Assembly (NCBI RefSeq): GCF_014930365.1
Contig: NZ_JABXWI010000006.1
Coordinates: forward strand, 310,001 to 374,000
DNA from: Streptomyces caniscabiei
Lineage (GTDB): Bacteria; Actinomycetota; Actinomycetes; Streptomycetales; Streptomycetaceae
DNA length: 64,000 nucleotides
Reading direction: 5' to 3'
The notes under the pieces were generated by a model. That model was not told where the DNA came from. It saw nothing but the letters and a program-made list of their open reading frames with translations, and did not search any database. The position numbers and the translations under genes are program-made. This document shows positions 17,528 to 26,476 of this stretch, piece after piece. The first letter of the stretch is position 1. Every line of letters begins with the position of its first letter.

Positions 17528-20338
17528 GTGAGCGAGATACCAGCGAAGGCCACGAAGTCCACGGGTTCGAGGAACCCGTCGGACCGCGCGAGGCCCGAGG
17601 CCGCAGACGATTCAGGCCTGGGCGGAGCCACACGCGACAGCGGCGCCGTGCGCGAGGGCGCGGGCGACGAGCCGAAGAGCGGCGACCGCACCGGCGCGCG
17701 TCGCCCCGGTGCGCGCGGCCACGGCGCGACCGGATCCGCCGGCGGCACGGGCGAATCCGCCGGTGACGCGGCTGAATCCGCCGGTGGCGCGGGTGTCATG
17801 GAGGGTCACGGGGTCGGCGAACCGATGTGGCAGACCAGCCCGCCCGGCTCCATGTACGACTACATCAAGGTCGCTTCGTTCTCGATCGGTCCTGACGGAC
17901 TCGTCGACCAGTGGAGTCTGCGGGCCGAGCAGTTGTTCGGTATTTCGGCGGAGCGGGCCGTGGGGATGGACCCCATCGAGGCGTTCGTCGACCCCGATCG
18001 GCGTGCGGACGGCCAGCGGAAGATGGCCGAGGTCCTCGACGGCCGGGAGTGGACCGGGGTGGTCCCCTTCCGCGTGCCGGTGCCCGGCGGGGAGGAGGGG
18101 CTCGCCGAGGTCTATGTGATGCCCACCACCGTGGAGGGCGGTGAACGGGCGGCCGTGTGCATCGTCGTGGACGTCCGGACCCTGCGCCGGATAGAGACCG
18201 ACCTTGCCGCTTCGCAGGCCATTTTCGGCCAATCCCCGTTCGGTTTCCTTCTGATAGACACCGATCTCCGGGTGAGGCGCGCCAACCAGCGGTTCGCCGC
18301 CATCTACGGAGGCGAGGTCGACGACCACCGCGGCCGGGGCGTGCGCGACTACCTCCGGTCCCCGGAGGCCGAACGGATCGAGGCGACCCTGCGTCGGGTC
18401 CTGGAGACCGGCGACTCGATCACGGACATGCACATCACGGGCTTCGTGCCCGGCTCCGAAGAGCGCCGCCACTGGTCCGTCAACCTCTACCGCGTACACA
18501 GCGGCACCGGCCGCCCCATCGGCATCGCCTGGCTCGCCATCGACATCACGGCCCGCCGCGCCGCCGCCCGCGAGGCAGCCGCGGCACGACGGAATCTCGC
18601 CCTCCTCAACGAGGCGGGCTCGCGCATCGGCAACTCCCTCGATCTGGAGACCACCGCCCGCGAACTCCTCGACGTCGTCGTCCCCGGCTTCTGCGACCTG
18701 GCCACCGTCGACCTCTACCAGGGCCTGCTGGTGGGCGACGAGACCCCGCCCGGACTCGCCGACGGCAGCGCCGAGCTGCGCCGGGTCGCCTTCGCCAGCG
18801 CCGTCTCCGACGCGCCGTTCGTCGGAGGACCCGCCCCCGTGCGCGTCGGGGCCGTCCACCACTACCCGTTCAACTCGGCCTGTTCGGACGCCCTGCGCAC
18901 CGCACGCCCCCAGGAGGTGCCCGAGGAGGGCAACCTGATCCAGTCGACGCTCGCCGTGCCGATGGTCGCGCACGACACCGTCGTCGGACTCGTGCAGTTC
19001 TCCCGGACCAAGGGCAGCGAGCCCTTCGGCGAGCGCGACCGGGGACTCGCCGTCGAGCTGGCCGCGCGGGCCGCCGTCTGCATCGACAACGCGCGGCTGT
19101 ACCGCCGCGAGCACGAGCGCGCCCTGATCCTTCAGCGCTCCCTGCTGCCGCCGGGCGACCCCGAGGCCTCCGGGCTCGACATCGCCTGCCGGTATCTGCC
19201 GGGCAACGCGGCCACCGAGGTCGGCGGCGACTGGTTCGACGTCATCGAACTCCCCGGCCACCGCACGGCACTCGTCGTCGGCGACGTGATGGGCCGCGGA
19301 CTGCGGGCAGCGGTGGCCATGGGTGAACTTCGTACGGCTGTCCGTACGTTGGCCCTGCTGGACCTGGAGCCCGCCGAGGTCCTCTCGGCGCTCGACGAGA
19401 TCGCCCGTGGCCTTGGCACCCCTGGCGGTGGCCAGTCGACCTCGCGCACCGCCGCCAGCCGGCCCAGCGACAAGGACCTCTCCGAGGTCTACCTCGCGAC
19501 CTGCGTCTACGCCGTCTACGACTCGGTGACCCGCCGCTGCACCTTCGCCAACGCCGGCCATCTGCCGCCGGTGCTGGTCGAGCCGGGCGAGAGCGCGCTG
19601 ATGCTCGACGTACCGCCCGGCATGCCGCTGGGTGTCGGCGGCGAGCCGTTCGAGGAGGTGGAGGTCGAACTGCCCGAAGGGGCACTGTTGGCGCTCTACA
19701 CGGATGGACTGGTCGAATCCCGCGATCACCCCCTCGACGAGGGCCTCCAGGCGTTCGTCGGCGCGCTCACCGACCCCGCTCAGCCGCCGACCACGCTCCG
19801 CGCGGACACGCCCCGGTCCCTGGAGGACGTGTGCGACCACGTCCTCAACACCCTCGACACCCACCACGGCGAGGACGACATCGCGCTGCTGATGGCCCGT
19901 GTGCAGGGGTTGCCGGAGGACTCCGTCGGCGACTGGACCCTGCCGCGTGAGCCGCGCAGCGTGGGGCGCGCCCGCGAGTACGCGCGCGGACGACTGCTGG
20001 CGTGGGATCTGGAGCCGCTCGTCGACACGGCGGAACTGCTGGTCAGCGAGCTGGTCACCAACGCGCTGCGATACGGCGAGGGCGAGATACGGCTCCGGCT
20101 GCTGCTGGACAGGACGCTGGTGTGCGAGGTGTGGGACGCCGGGCTCGTGCAGCCGCGCCGGCGTCGCGCCCGGGACACGGACGAGGGCGGACGGGGGTTG
20201 CAGCTGGTCGGGCTGCTCTCCGCCGCGTGGGGCTCGCGCCGGACACCTCGCGGCAAGACCGTGTGGTTCGAACTGCCGCTGCCGGGCGGGGAACACGGAC
20301 TGACGGATCCGGCGGAGGCGTTGCTGAGCCTGTTCTAG
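17528..20338 (+). CDS. PAS-PAS-GAF-SpoIIE phosphatase with C-terminal HATPase, 936 aa
   Basis: This is a large signalling phosphatase. After a disordered Gly/Ala-rich N-terminus, one PAS-like domain begins near residue 109 and a second near 231. A GAF domain starts near 357 (L-N-E-A-G-S-R-I-G-N-S). The PP2C/SpoIIE phosphatase domain starts near 534 with L-Q-R-S-L-L-P-P and keeps metal-binding residues in G-G-D-W-F-D-V, G-D-V-M-G-R-G and D-D-I-A-L-L. The C-terminus from about 802 is a RsbW-like ATPase (L-L-V-S-E-L-V-T-N-A-L-R). Such proteins usually act on anti-anti-sigma factors in response to a signal sensed by the PAS and GAF parts. GTG 17528 is chosen because GGAGGGG sits about 9 bases upstream; the open frame starts earlier but would overlap the gene at 16803. 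Confidence 0.9.
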   Translation: MSEIPAKATKSTGSRNPSDRARPEAADDSGLGGATRDSGAVREGAGDEPKSGDRTGARRPGARGHGATGSAGGTGESAGDAAESAGGAGVMEGHGVGEPMWQTSPPGSMYDYIKVASFSIGPDGLVDQWSLRAEQLFGISAERAVGMDPIEAFVDPDRRADGQRKMAEVLDGREWTGVVPFRVPVPGGEEGLAEVYVMPTTVEGGERAAVCIVVDVRTLRRIETDLAASQAIFGQSPFGFLLIDTDLRVRRANQRFAAIYGGEVDDHRGRGVRDYLRSPEAERIEATLRRVLETGDSITDMHITGFVPGSEERRHWSVNLYRVHSGTGRPIGIAWLAIDITARRAAAREAAAARRNLALLNEAGSRIGNSLDLETTARELLDVVVPGFCDLATVDLYQGLLVGDETPPGLADGSAELRRVAFASAVSDAPFVGGPAPVRVGAVHHYPFNSACSDALRTARPQEVPEEGNLIQSTLAVPMVAHDTVVGLVQFSRTKGSEPFGERDRGLAVELAARAAVCIDNARLYRREHERALILQRSLLPPGDPEASGLDIACRYLPGNAATEVGGDWFDVIELPGHRTALVVGDVMGRGLRAAVAMGELRTAVRTLALLDLEPAEVLSALDEIARGLGTPGGGQSTSRTAASRPSDKDLSEVYLATCVYAVYDSVTRRCTFANAGHLPPVLVEPGESALMLDVPPGMPLGVGGEPFEEVEVELPEGALLALYTDGLVESRDHPLDEGLQAFVGALTDPAQPPTTLRADTPRSLEDVCDHVLNTLDTHHGEDDIALLMARVQGLPEDSVGDWTLPREPRSVGRAREYARGRLLAWDLEPLVDTAELLVSELVTNALRYGEGEIRLRLLLDRTLVCEVWDAGLVQPRRRRARDTDEGGRGLQLVGLLSAAWGSRRTPRGKTVWFELPLPGGEHGLTDPAEALLSLF

Positions 20339-20370
20339 GGCCGGCTGGGGAGAGGAGGGCGGCCCGCCGT

Positions 20371-22452
20371 TCAGTAGCGGCCGCTCGTCGCTCTGCGGGC
20401 CCGGGTGGCCGTTCCGCCGTAGCAGGCGGGGCCCCGTGGGTCCGTCCGGCCGGTGTCCTCGGCGGGCTCGCCGAGGACGATGCCGCCCAGGAGGGCTCCG
20501 GCGAGTCCGTCGCCGACGGGGCCGCCGTACGGGTTGCCGTACGCCCGTACGTCCTGCTCGGCCAGGCCGCGGGCCTCCGCGGCGAGGGTGTCCGCGCGGT
20601 GGGCGTGGTCGGCGCTCTCGTCCTCTCCGGCGAGCCCCAGGTGCCGTTCCGCCTCCGCCAGCCGGATCCTGGCCCCTACGCCCACCGCCGCCCGGTGCGT
20701 GGTGATGAAGTCGGCCGCGGCCGCGACGGCGCTGCGGGACGGCAGGAGCCTGTGGCCCTGGCGGCGCAGGACGTCCAGGGGGTCGTCGTACGGCCCCGTG
20801 GACGGGGCGCCCTGCTTCGTGAGCTCGGCGGCACGGGCCAGCTCGGCGGCCAGCCGCTCCACTCCGGTCACGAACAGGTCCGCCTGGTGGATCGCGCCCT
20901 CGGCGGCCCGTAGGTGCACGGCCGCGGTGTCCAGGTCGCCGGGGTAGGCGGACTGCCGGGCCCGGTTCAACTCCGTGGTCGCGAAGACCAGGCGATCCTT
21001 GGCCTGCTCGACGTGGCCGGTGACGGGGAGGGAGGCGGCGGGGGCGTAGGTGTCGTGCAGGGCGGTGAGGGTGCCGGCCGCGGTCGCCGTACGGCCGGTC
21101 AGCTCACGGAAGCGGGTCTCGGCGCACTCCAGGGCCGGGGTGATGTCCCGCTCCAGGGCTCGGAGTTGATCGAAGGCGGGGGTCGCGGTGTCGAGCCGCC
21201 GCTGTGCCGTCGTGCACCGGGTGAGGATCTCCTCCAACAGCGCGCGCTCCTCGTCGGGCGACAGCGTTTCGCTCTCCTCCTCCAGCCGCAGGCCCGCCCC
21301 GAACGCGGCCACCAGCTCGCCCCGCGCGTCCGCCAACGCCTCCACGAACGGCCGCACCGCGTCCCGCGCCGCGGGCGTCTCCGCGAAGGGCTGAGCCGGA
21401 TCGAGCACGAACGGCCGGGCCGCACGCGACCCGAGGGGGCCGGCCGCAGGGGGTTCCGCCGCGTCGGACTCGTCGACGTCAGGCTTCTCGATGTCGGGCC
21501 GGTCGAGGTGGGGTCCGTCGGCGTCAGGCTTCTCGATGTCGGGCCGGTCGAGGTGGGGTCCGTCGGCGTCAGGCTTCTCGACGTCAGGCCCGTCGGGGTG
21601 GGGCTCGCCGGTGTCAGATCGGTCGAGGCCGGACTTCTCCACGTCCGGCATGCTCGCGGCCGGCCGGTCCGTGGGCGGCTGGTCCGAGGTTGGCCGGTCT
21701 GAGGTCGGCCGGTCCTTTGGCGGGTGGTCTGAGGTCGGCCGGTCCGTGGGCGGCTGGCCCGTGTCGGGGTTCTCACGGGCCGAGCGGTTCATGCCTGACT
21801 CGGCCGTAGCTGGCTGGTCCGCGTCCGGCCGGGGATCAGGGCGATCCGGTGCGGTCTCCGTGGGCGGCTCGGCCTCGGTGCGGCCCGGTGCTTCACCCGC
21901 GGGTGGCGTGGTGGCGCGGTGCCCCGGGCGGGCCGCCGCGTAGCCGAGTTCCTCCGTGCTGGTGCGGACGCTGTCGTCGGTCTCGACGAGCAGGCGCCGG
22001 GCGCGGTGGTGCAGGTCGGTCAGCGGGGTGGTGGGGGCTTCGAAGCCGCCGGTCGGGGTCGTGCGCAGCCGGACGCGGCGTCTGCGTCGTACGAGGGAGT
22101 ACGCGGCGACGGCGACGGCAGTGCCCGCGGCGGCCACCGGCAGGATCAGATCCGAGCCGGAGCTGTCGTCCGCCGGGGCAGCGGTCCGCTCGGTGCCAGC
22201 GGCCGCGGGCACGGCGAGCAGGGCGGGGGCGGCGGTCGCGGGCCCAGCGCCGACGGGCGGGCCCATGACCCGGACCACGGACCGCTCGGCGGTGTGCGGG
22301 GCCCTGGGCGGCCCCTCGGCGGCCGTCCGCGTCGCCGTGGGCAGCAGGAGCCACGCCAGGGCCACGAGCCCCCCGAACGCGGTGTGGGCCACGCGCACGG
22401 CTATGTGGGACGTGGCCCCGCGCGCTCGGCTCCTTCTCAGACGCGACGTCAC
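20371..22452 (-). CDS. TPM-family-like membrane protein lacking the TPM domain, 693 aa
   Basis: A GTG at 22452 starts a basic N-terminus and a hydrophobic segment (A-F-G-G-L-V-A-L-A-W-L-L-L). A second helix (L-I-L-P-V-A-A-A-G-T-A-V-A-V-A-A-Y) is followed by R-R-R-R-R. After this, P-T-T-P-L-T-D-L-H-H-R-A-R-R-L-L-V-E-T-D-D resembles the cytoplasmic part of actinobacterial TPM-domain proteins, but the usual secreted TPM domain is not seen between the helices. Residues about 180-335 are a Pro/Asp-rich repetitive linker with exact repeats. The C-terminal half is helical with many Glu, Ala and Arg and is probably coiled. Function is unknown. Confidence 0.7.
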   Translation of the reverse strand: MTSRLRRSRARGATSHIAVRVAHTAFGGLVALAWLLLPTATRTAAEGPPRAPHTAERSVVRVMGPPVGAGPATAAPALLAVPAAAGTERTAAPADDSSGSDLILPVAAAGTAVAVAAYSLVRRRRRVRLRTTPTGGFEAPTTPLTDLHHRARRLLVETDDSVRTSTEELGYAAARPGHRATTPPAGEAPGRTEAEPPTETAPDRPDPRPDADQPATAESGMNRSARENPDTGQPPTDRPTSDHPPKDRPTSDRPTSDQPPTDRPAASMPDVEKSGLDRSDTGEPHPDGPDVEKPDADGPHLDRPDIEKPDADGPHLDRPDIEKPDVDESDAAEPPAAGPLGSRAARPFVLDPAQPFAETPAARDAVRPFVEALADARGELVAAFGAGLRLEEESETLSPDEERALLEEILTRCTTAQRRLDTATPAFDQLRALERDITPALECAETRFRELTGRTATAAGTLTALHDTYAPAASLPVTGHVEQAKDRLVFATTELNRARQSAYPGDLDTAAVHLRAAEGAIHQADLFVTGVERLAAELARAAELTKQGAPSTGPYDDPLDVLRRQGHRLLPSRSAVAAAADFITTHRAAVGVGARIRLAEAERHLGLAGEDESADHAHRADTLAAEARGLAEQDVRAYGNPYGGPVGDGLAGALLGGIVLGEPAEDTGRTDPRGPACYGGTATRARRATSGRY
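21481..21570. repeat. Two exact 45-bp tandem repeats inside the TPM-like gene
   Basis: Units at 21481-21525 and 21526-21570 are identical. A third, diverged unit follows at 21571-21615. They encode repeats of D-R-P-D-I-E-K-P-D-A-D-G-P-H-L in the disordered linker of the minus-strand protein. Unit length is a multiple of three, so copy changes keep frame. Confidence 0.9.
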
Positions 22453-22525
22453 ATTCGGGAGCGTATGGCCGGTGACGGGAGCCCGCGAGCGGGGTGGGCC
22501 GGAGTGGGGGAGCCGCCCGTGCGCG

Positions 22526-22553
22526 GGGCGGGCGGGGCGTCACCCGCCCGCCC
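22526..22553 (-). terminator. Hairpin after sdhB
   Basis: Arms 22526-22536 and 22543-22553 form an 11-bp G/C stem with a 6-base loop, just past the stop of sdhB on the minus strand. No T-run is present. It likely ends the succinate dehydrogenase transcript before the TPM-like gene. Confidence 0.6.
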
Positions 22554-22559
22554 GGGACC

Positions 22560-23336
22560 TCACCCCGCCGAGGAGCGCCTCCTGATCTTCGAGCCGAGCC
22601 ACACCAGCGGGTCGTACTTGCGGTCGACGGCCCGCTCCTTGAGGGGGATCAGGGCGTTGTCCGTGATCTTGATGCCCTCGGGGCACACCTCGGTGCAGCA
22701 CTTGGTGATGTTGCAGTAGCCGAGGCCGTGTTCCTCCTGGGCCGTCCTCTTGCGGTCCAGGCCGGTGTCCTCGGCCGCGTCCAGCGGATGCATGTCCAGT
22801 TCCGCGACCCGCATCAGGAAGCGGGGACCCGCGAAGGCGGGCTTGTTCTCCTCGTGGTCGCGGACGACATGGCAGGTGTCCTGGCAGAGGAAGCACTCGA
22901 TGCACTTCCGGAACTCCTGCGGACGGTCCACGTCCTCCTGCATCATCCGGTACTCGCCCGGGCCGAGCTTCTCCGGAGGCACGAAGGCCGGGACCTCGCG
23001 CGCCTTGGTGTAGTTGAACCCCACGTCCGTGACCAGGTCTCGGACCACCGGGAAGGCGCGCAGCGGGGTCACGGTGATCGTCTCGTCCCGCTCGAAGACC
23101 GACATGCGGGTCATGCACATCAGCCGGGGGCGGCCGTTGATCTCCGCCGAACACGAACCGCACTTGCCCGCCTTGCAGTTCCAGCGGACGGCGAGGTCGG
23201 GGGCCTGGGTCGCCTGGAGGCGGTGGATGATGTCGAGGACCACCTCGCCCTCGTTCACCTCGACCCTGAAGTCCTTCAGGTCACCGCCCCCGACATCGCC
23301 GCGCCACACCTTGAAGCGGGCCTCGTAACCGCTCAT
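22560..23336 (-). CDS. sdhB: Succinate dehydrogenase / fumarate reductase iron-sulfur subunit, 258 aa
   Basis: This subunit passes electrons from the flavin of SdhA to the membrane. The N-terminal 2Fe-2S domain has W-N-C-K-A-G-K-C-G-S-C-S, and a further Cys in L-M-C-M-T. The C-terminal part carries C-I-E-C-F-L-C-Q-D-T-C and C-N-I-T-K-C-C-T-E-V-C-P for the other two clusters. The ATG at 23336 lies 22 bases after the sdhA stop, with GAGGAG between them. The open frame continues further upstream, but that part is a shadow of sdhA. Confidence 0.95.
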   Translation of the reverse strand: MSGYEARFKVWRGDVGGGDLKDFRVEVNEGEVVLDIIHRLQATQAPDLAVRWNCKAGKCGSCSAEINGRPRLMCMTRMSVFERDETITVTPLRAFPVVRDLVTDVGFNYTKAREVPAFVPPEKLGPGEYRMMQEDVDRPQEFRKCIECFLCQDTCHVVRDHEENKPAFAGPRFLMRVAELDMHPLDAAEDTGLDRKRTAQEEHGLGYCNITKCCTEVCPEGIKITDNALIPLKERAVDRKYDPLVWLGSKIRRRSSAG

Positions 23337-23358
23337 GACCGCGGCTCCTCGTAGCTGC

Positions 23359-25302
23359 TCACTCGTACAGCTCCTCTTCGGCGAGGTACTTGACCAGCTC
23401 CTCCTTGTCGAAGAGGGCGAGCAGGTCGGGACGGATGGCTTCGGTGGTCTCTCGGGTGAGGGCGATCGGGCCGACCACGCTGTCGCCGGCGGCCGGATCG
23501 GTGAGCCGGCAGAGCAGGTTGATCCGGCGCCAGTCGCGGTCCATCGTCGGGTGGTCCTCGCGGGTGTGGCCGCCACGGGACTCCGTGCGCTCCAGCGCCG
23601 CCCGTGCCACGCACTCGCTGACCAGCAGCATGTTCCGCAGGTCCAGGGCGAGATGCCAGCCGGGGTTGAACTGCCGGTGCCCCTCGACACCCGCCCGGCC
23701 GGCCCGGACCCGCAGGTCGGCGAGCTTCTCCAGCGCCTTTTCCATCTCGCCCTCGCGGCGGATGATGCCGACCAGGTCGTTCATGGCCTGCTGGAGTTCC
23801 TGGTGCAGGGTGTACGGGTTCTCCGGCGGCCGGTCCCCCGTCGCCGCCTCGGGCTCCCCGGGCGTGGGACCCTCGGCGGAGAACGGGCGCAGCGCCTCGG
23901 CGGCGGCCGTGTCGACCTCGACGTCGTCCACCGGCGGGCGCGCACCGGCCAGGCCCGCCGCGTGCTCGGCCGCGTGCAGGCCCGCCCGGCGGCCGAAGAC
24001 CAGCAGGTCGGAGAGGGAGTTGCCGCCCAGCCGGTTGGAGCCGTGCATGCCGCCGGCCACCTCACCGGCCGCGAACAGGCCCGGCACCCCGCGTGCCGCC
24101 GCCGTGTCCGACTCGACCGCGATGCCGCCCATCACGTAGTGGCAGGTCGGGCCGACCTCCATCGCCTCCGCCGTGATGTCGACGTCCGCCAACTCCTTGA
24201 ACTGGTGGTACATGGAGGGCAGTCGGCGCCGGATGGTCTCGGCCGGCATGCGGGTCGACACGTCCAGGAAGACCCCGCCGTGCGGGGAGCCCCGGCCCGC
24301 CTTCACCTCGGCGTTGATGGCCCGCGCCACCTCGTCGCGGGGCAGCAGTTCGGGCGGACGGCGGTTGTGGTCCGGGTCCTCGTACCAGCGGTCGCCCTCC
24401 TCCTCGGACTCCGCGTACTTCTCCTTGAAGACGTCCGGGATGTAGTCGAACATGAACCGCTTGTTCTCGGAGTTCCTGAGCACCCCGCCGTCGCCGCGCA
24501 CCGACTCCGTGACCAGGATGCCCTTCACCGACGGCGGCCAGACCATGCCCGTCGGATGGAACTGCACGAACTCCATGTTCAGCAGCGGCGCCCCCGCGAG
24601 CAGCGCCAGCGCGTGGCCGTCACCCGTGTACTCCCACGAGTTCGACGTCACCTTGAACGACTTGCCGATGCCCCCGGTGGCGATGACCACGGCGGGTGCT
24701 TCGAGGACGAAGAAGCGCCCGGACTCGCGCTCGTAGCCGAAGACGCCCGAGACGCGGCCGCCGTCCTTCAGCACCCGGGTGACCGTGCACTCCTGGAAGA
24801 CCTTCAGCCGCGACTCGTAGTCACCGGTCTCCTTGTGGTCCTCCTGCTGGAGGGCGACGATCTTCTGCTGGAGCGTGCGGATCAGCTCCAGGCCCGTACG
24901 GTCGCCGACGTGGGCGAGGCGGGGGTACTCGTGGCCACCGAAGTTGCGCTGGGAGATCCGGCCGTCCTTCGTACGGTCGAAGAGGGCGCCCCAGGTCTCC
25001 AGCTCCCACACCCGGTCGGGGGCCTCCTTGGCGTGCAGCTCGGCCATCCGCCACTGGTTGAGGAACTTGCCGCCGCGCATGGTGTCGCGGAAGTGGACCT
25101 GCCAGTTGTCACCGGAGTTGACGTTGCCCATGGCGGCCGCGATGCCGCCCTCGGCCATCACCGTGTGGGCCTTGCCGAACAGGGACTTGCAGATCACGGC
25201 CGTACGGGCGCCCCGCTCGCGGGCCTCGATCGCGGCGCGCAGTCCGGCGCCGCCGGCGCCGATCACGACGACGTCCCACTCCTGTCGTTCGACCACGGAC
25301 AT
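23359..25302 (-). CDS. sdhA: Succinate dehydrogenase / fumarate reductase flavoprotein subunit, 647 aa
   Basis: This is the catalytic subunit that interconverts succinate and fumarate with covalently bound FAD. The N-terminal dinucleotide-binding motif V-V-V-I-G-A-G-G-A-G-L is near residue 11, and the FAD-attachment region is K-A-H-T-V-M-A-E-G-G. Substrate-site motifs include F-H-P-T-G-M and G-G-I-A-V, with G-S-N-R-L-G-G-N-S-L near the C-terminal half. The ATG shares one base with the stop of the membrane subunit gene (TGATG), so translation is probably coupled. Three genes anchor-flavoprotein-iron-sulfur form one operon. Confidence 0.95.
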   Translation of the reverse strand: MSVVERQEWDVVVIGAGGAGLRAAIEARERGARTAVICKSLFGKAHTVMAEGGIAAAMGNVNSGDNWQVHFRDTMRGGKFLNQWRMAELHAKEAPDRVWELETWGALFDRTKDGRISQRNFGGHEYPRLAHVGDRTGLELIRTLQQKIVALQQEDHKETGDYESRLKVFQECTVTRVLKDGGRVSGVFGYERESGRFFVLEAPAVVIATGGIGKSFKVTSNSWEYTGDGHALALLAGAPLLNMEFVQFHPTGMVWPPSVKGILVTESVRGDGGVLRNSENKRFMFDYIPDVFKEKYAESEEEGDRWYEDPDHNRRPPELLPRDEVARAINAEVKAGRGSPHGGVFLDVSTRMPAETIRRRLPSMYHQFKELADVDITAEAMEVGPTCHYVMGGIAVESDTAAARGVPGLFAAGEVAGGMHGSNRLGGNSLSDLLVFGRRAGLHAAEHAAGLAGARPPVDDVEVDTAAAEALRPFSAEGPTPGEPEAATGDRPPENPYTLHQELQQAMNDLVGIIRREGEMEKALEKLADLRVRAGRAGVEGHRQFNPGWHLALDLRNMLLVSECVARAALERTESRGGHTREDHPTMDRDWRRINLLCRLTDPAAGDSVVGPIALTRETTEAIRPDLLALFDKEELVKYLAEEELYE

Positions 25303-26135
25303 CAGAACAACCTCGGATCGTCGAAGGCGCCGGACGCGACCAGGTACACGTAGAAGTCGGCGAGCGCCACGCTCACCAACGAGGCCCAGGCGAGCTGCAT
25401 GTGACGGGCGTTCAGCCTGCCGACCCACTGCCACATCCGGTAGCGCACGGGATGCCTGGAGAAGTGCTTGAGCTTGCCGCCGACGATGTGCCGGCACGAG
25501 TGGCAGGAGAGGGTGTACGCCCAGATCAGCACGATGTTGACGAGGAACACGAGGGTGCCGAGGCCCATGTGGCCCCACGCGTAGGTCTCGTCGCGGAAGG
25601 CGAGGACCGTGTCGTAGGTGAGGATGCCGGCGACCAGCAGGGCGGCGTAGAAGAAGTACCGGTGCAGGTTCTGCAGGATCAGCGGGAAGCGGGTCTCGCC
25701 CGAGTACGTCTTGTGCGGCTCCGCCACGGCGCAGGCGGGCGGGGACGCCCAGAAGCCGCGGTAGTAGGCCTTGCGGTAGTAGTAGCAGGTCAGGCGGAAG
25801 CCGAGGGGGAAGATCAGGATGATGATCGCCGGTGAGACGCCCCACCAGCCGCCGAAGATCTCCCAGTTGGGGCCGCCGCGCATCGGCTCGCAGCGTTCGG
25901 CCAGACAGGGCGAGTAGAACGGCGAGACGTACGGGGCGGAGTAGTAGTGCTCGTCCGCGAAGGCCCGCCAGGTCGAGTACACGATGAAGGCGAGCAGTCC
26001 GGCGGCCGTGGCGGCGGGGGCCAGCCACCAGCGGTCGGTGCGCAGATGCGGGGCGGAGATCGCGGCGCGCGTACGGGTCCGCACGCCGCGCCGGGGAAGG
26101 GGTTCTGTTGCCGGTGGTTCCGTACCAGTGGCCAA
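25302..26135 (-). CDS. Succinate dehydrogenase cytochrome b membrane anchor, 277 aa
   Basis: Five membrane helices can be read, beginning at W-W-L-A-P-A-A-T-A-A-G, G-V-S-P-A-I-I-I-L, Y-F-F-Y-A-A-L-L-V-A-G, M-G-L-G-T-L-V-F-L-V and L-A-W-A-S-L-V-S-V-A. Histidines in N-L-H-R-Y, W-G-H-M and C-H-S-C-R-H are likely heme ligands. This matches a single-anchor, five-helix type rather than separate SdhC and SdhD. The TTG at 26135 with GGGAG upstream is preferred; an ATG at 26240 in frame would overlap the preceding small gene by 55 bases. Position before sdhA and sdhB supports the assignment. Confidence 0.85.
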   Translation of the reverse strand: MATGTEPPATEPLPRRGVRTRTRAAISAPHLRTDRWWLAPAATAAGLLAFIVYSTWRAFADEHYYSAPYVSPFYSPCLAERCEPMRGGPNWEIFGGWWGVSPAIIILIFPLGFRLTCYYYRKAYYRGFWASPPACAVAEPHKTYSGETRFPLILQNLHRYFFYAALLVAGILTYDTVLAFRDETYAWGHMGLGTLVFLVNIVLIWAYTLSCHSCRHIVGGKLKHFSRHPVRYRMWQWVGRLNARHMQLAWASLVSVALADFYVYLVASGAFDDPRLF

Positions 26136-26185
26136 CGGGGGACTCCCGGTCGGGTTGGTTGTCGGGGGTGGGCGGACGACGGCGG

Positions 26186-26476
26186 TCAGGGGGCGCGGCG
26201 GTCGCGGGAGCCGAGGCCCTCGTCGTCCGAGTCCGTCCACAGGGAGCTGTCGTACGGCGTGTCGGGGATGGGGACGAGGTCGGGGCGGCGCGGCTTCGCC
26301 AGGGAAGGGGCGGCCTCGCCGAGCAGCGCGATGCTCTCGCGCAGGTGGTCGGCGTCGGTGCGGACGCGGCGTATCTCCAGGCCGCTGCCGCCGAGTTGTT
26401 GTTCCAGCCGACGTACGGACCTGGTCAGTTCGTCCAGGCAGCGCCGGACCGACGTCAAGTCGTCGTGCACGGACAT
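26186..26476 (-). CDS. Small coiled-coil-like protein of unknown function, 96 aa
   Basis: The protein opens with a long amphipathic helix (L-T-S-V-R-R-C-L-D-E-L-T-R-S-V-R-R-L-E-Q-Q-L) with heptad-like leucines. A second helix follows, then an acidic, proline-containing tail ending in D-S-D-D-E-G. No known family is recognised. The ATG at 26476 has GAGGG about 7 bases upstream. It is the first gene of the sdh operon direction, 50 bases before the membrane anchor. Confidence 0.7.
   Translation of the reverse strand: MSVHDDLTSVRRCLDELTRSVRRLEQQLGGSGLEIRRVRTDADHLRESIALLGEAAPSLAKPRRPDLVPIPDTPYDSSLWTDSDDEGLGSRDRRAP

Noticed and set aside
26136..26240. ATG at 26240 as the start of the succinate dehydrogenase anchor
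   Set aside because: It overlaps the preceding small gene. The extra residues are Pro/Arg-rich and unlike a membrane anchor start. TTG 26135 with GGGAG fits better.
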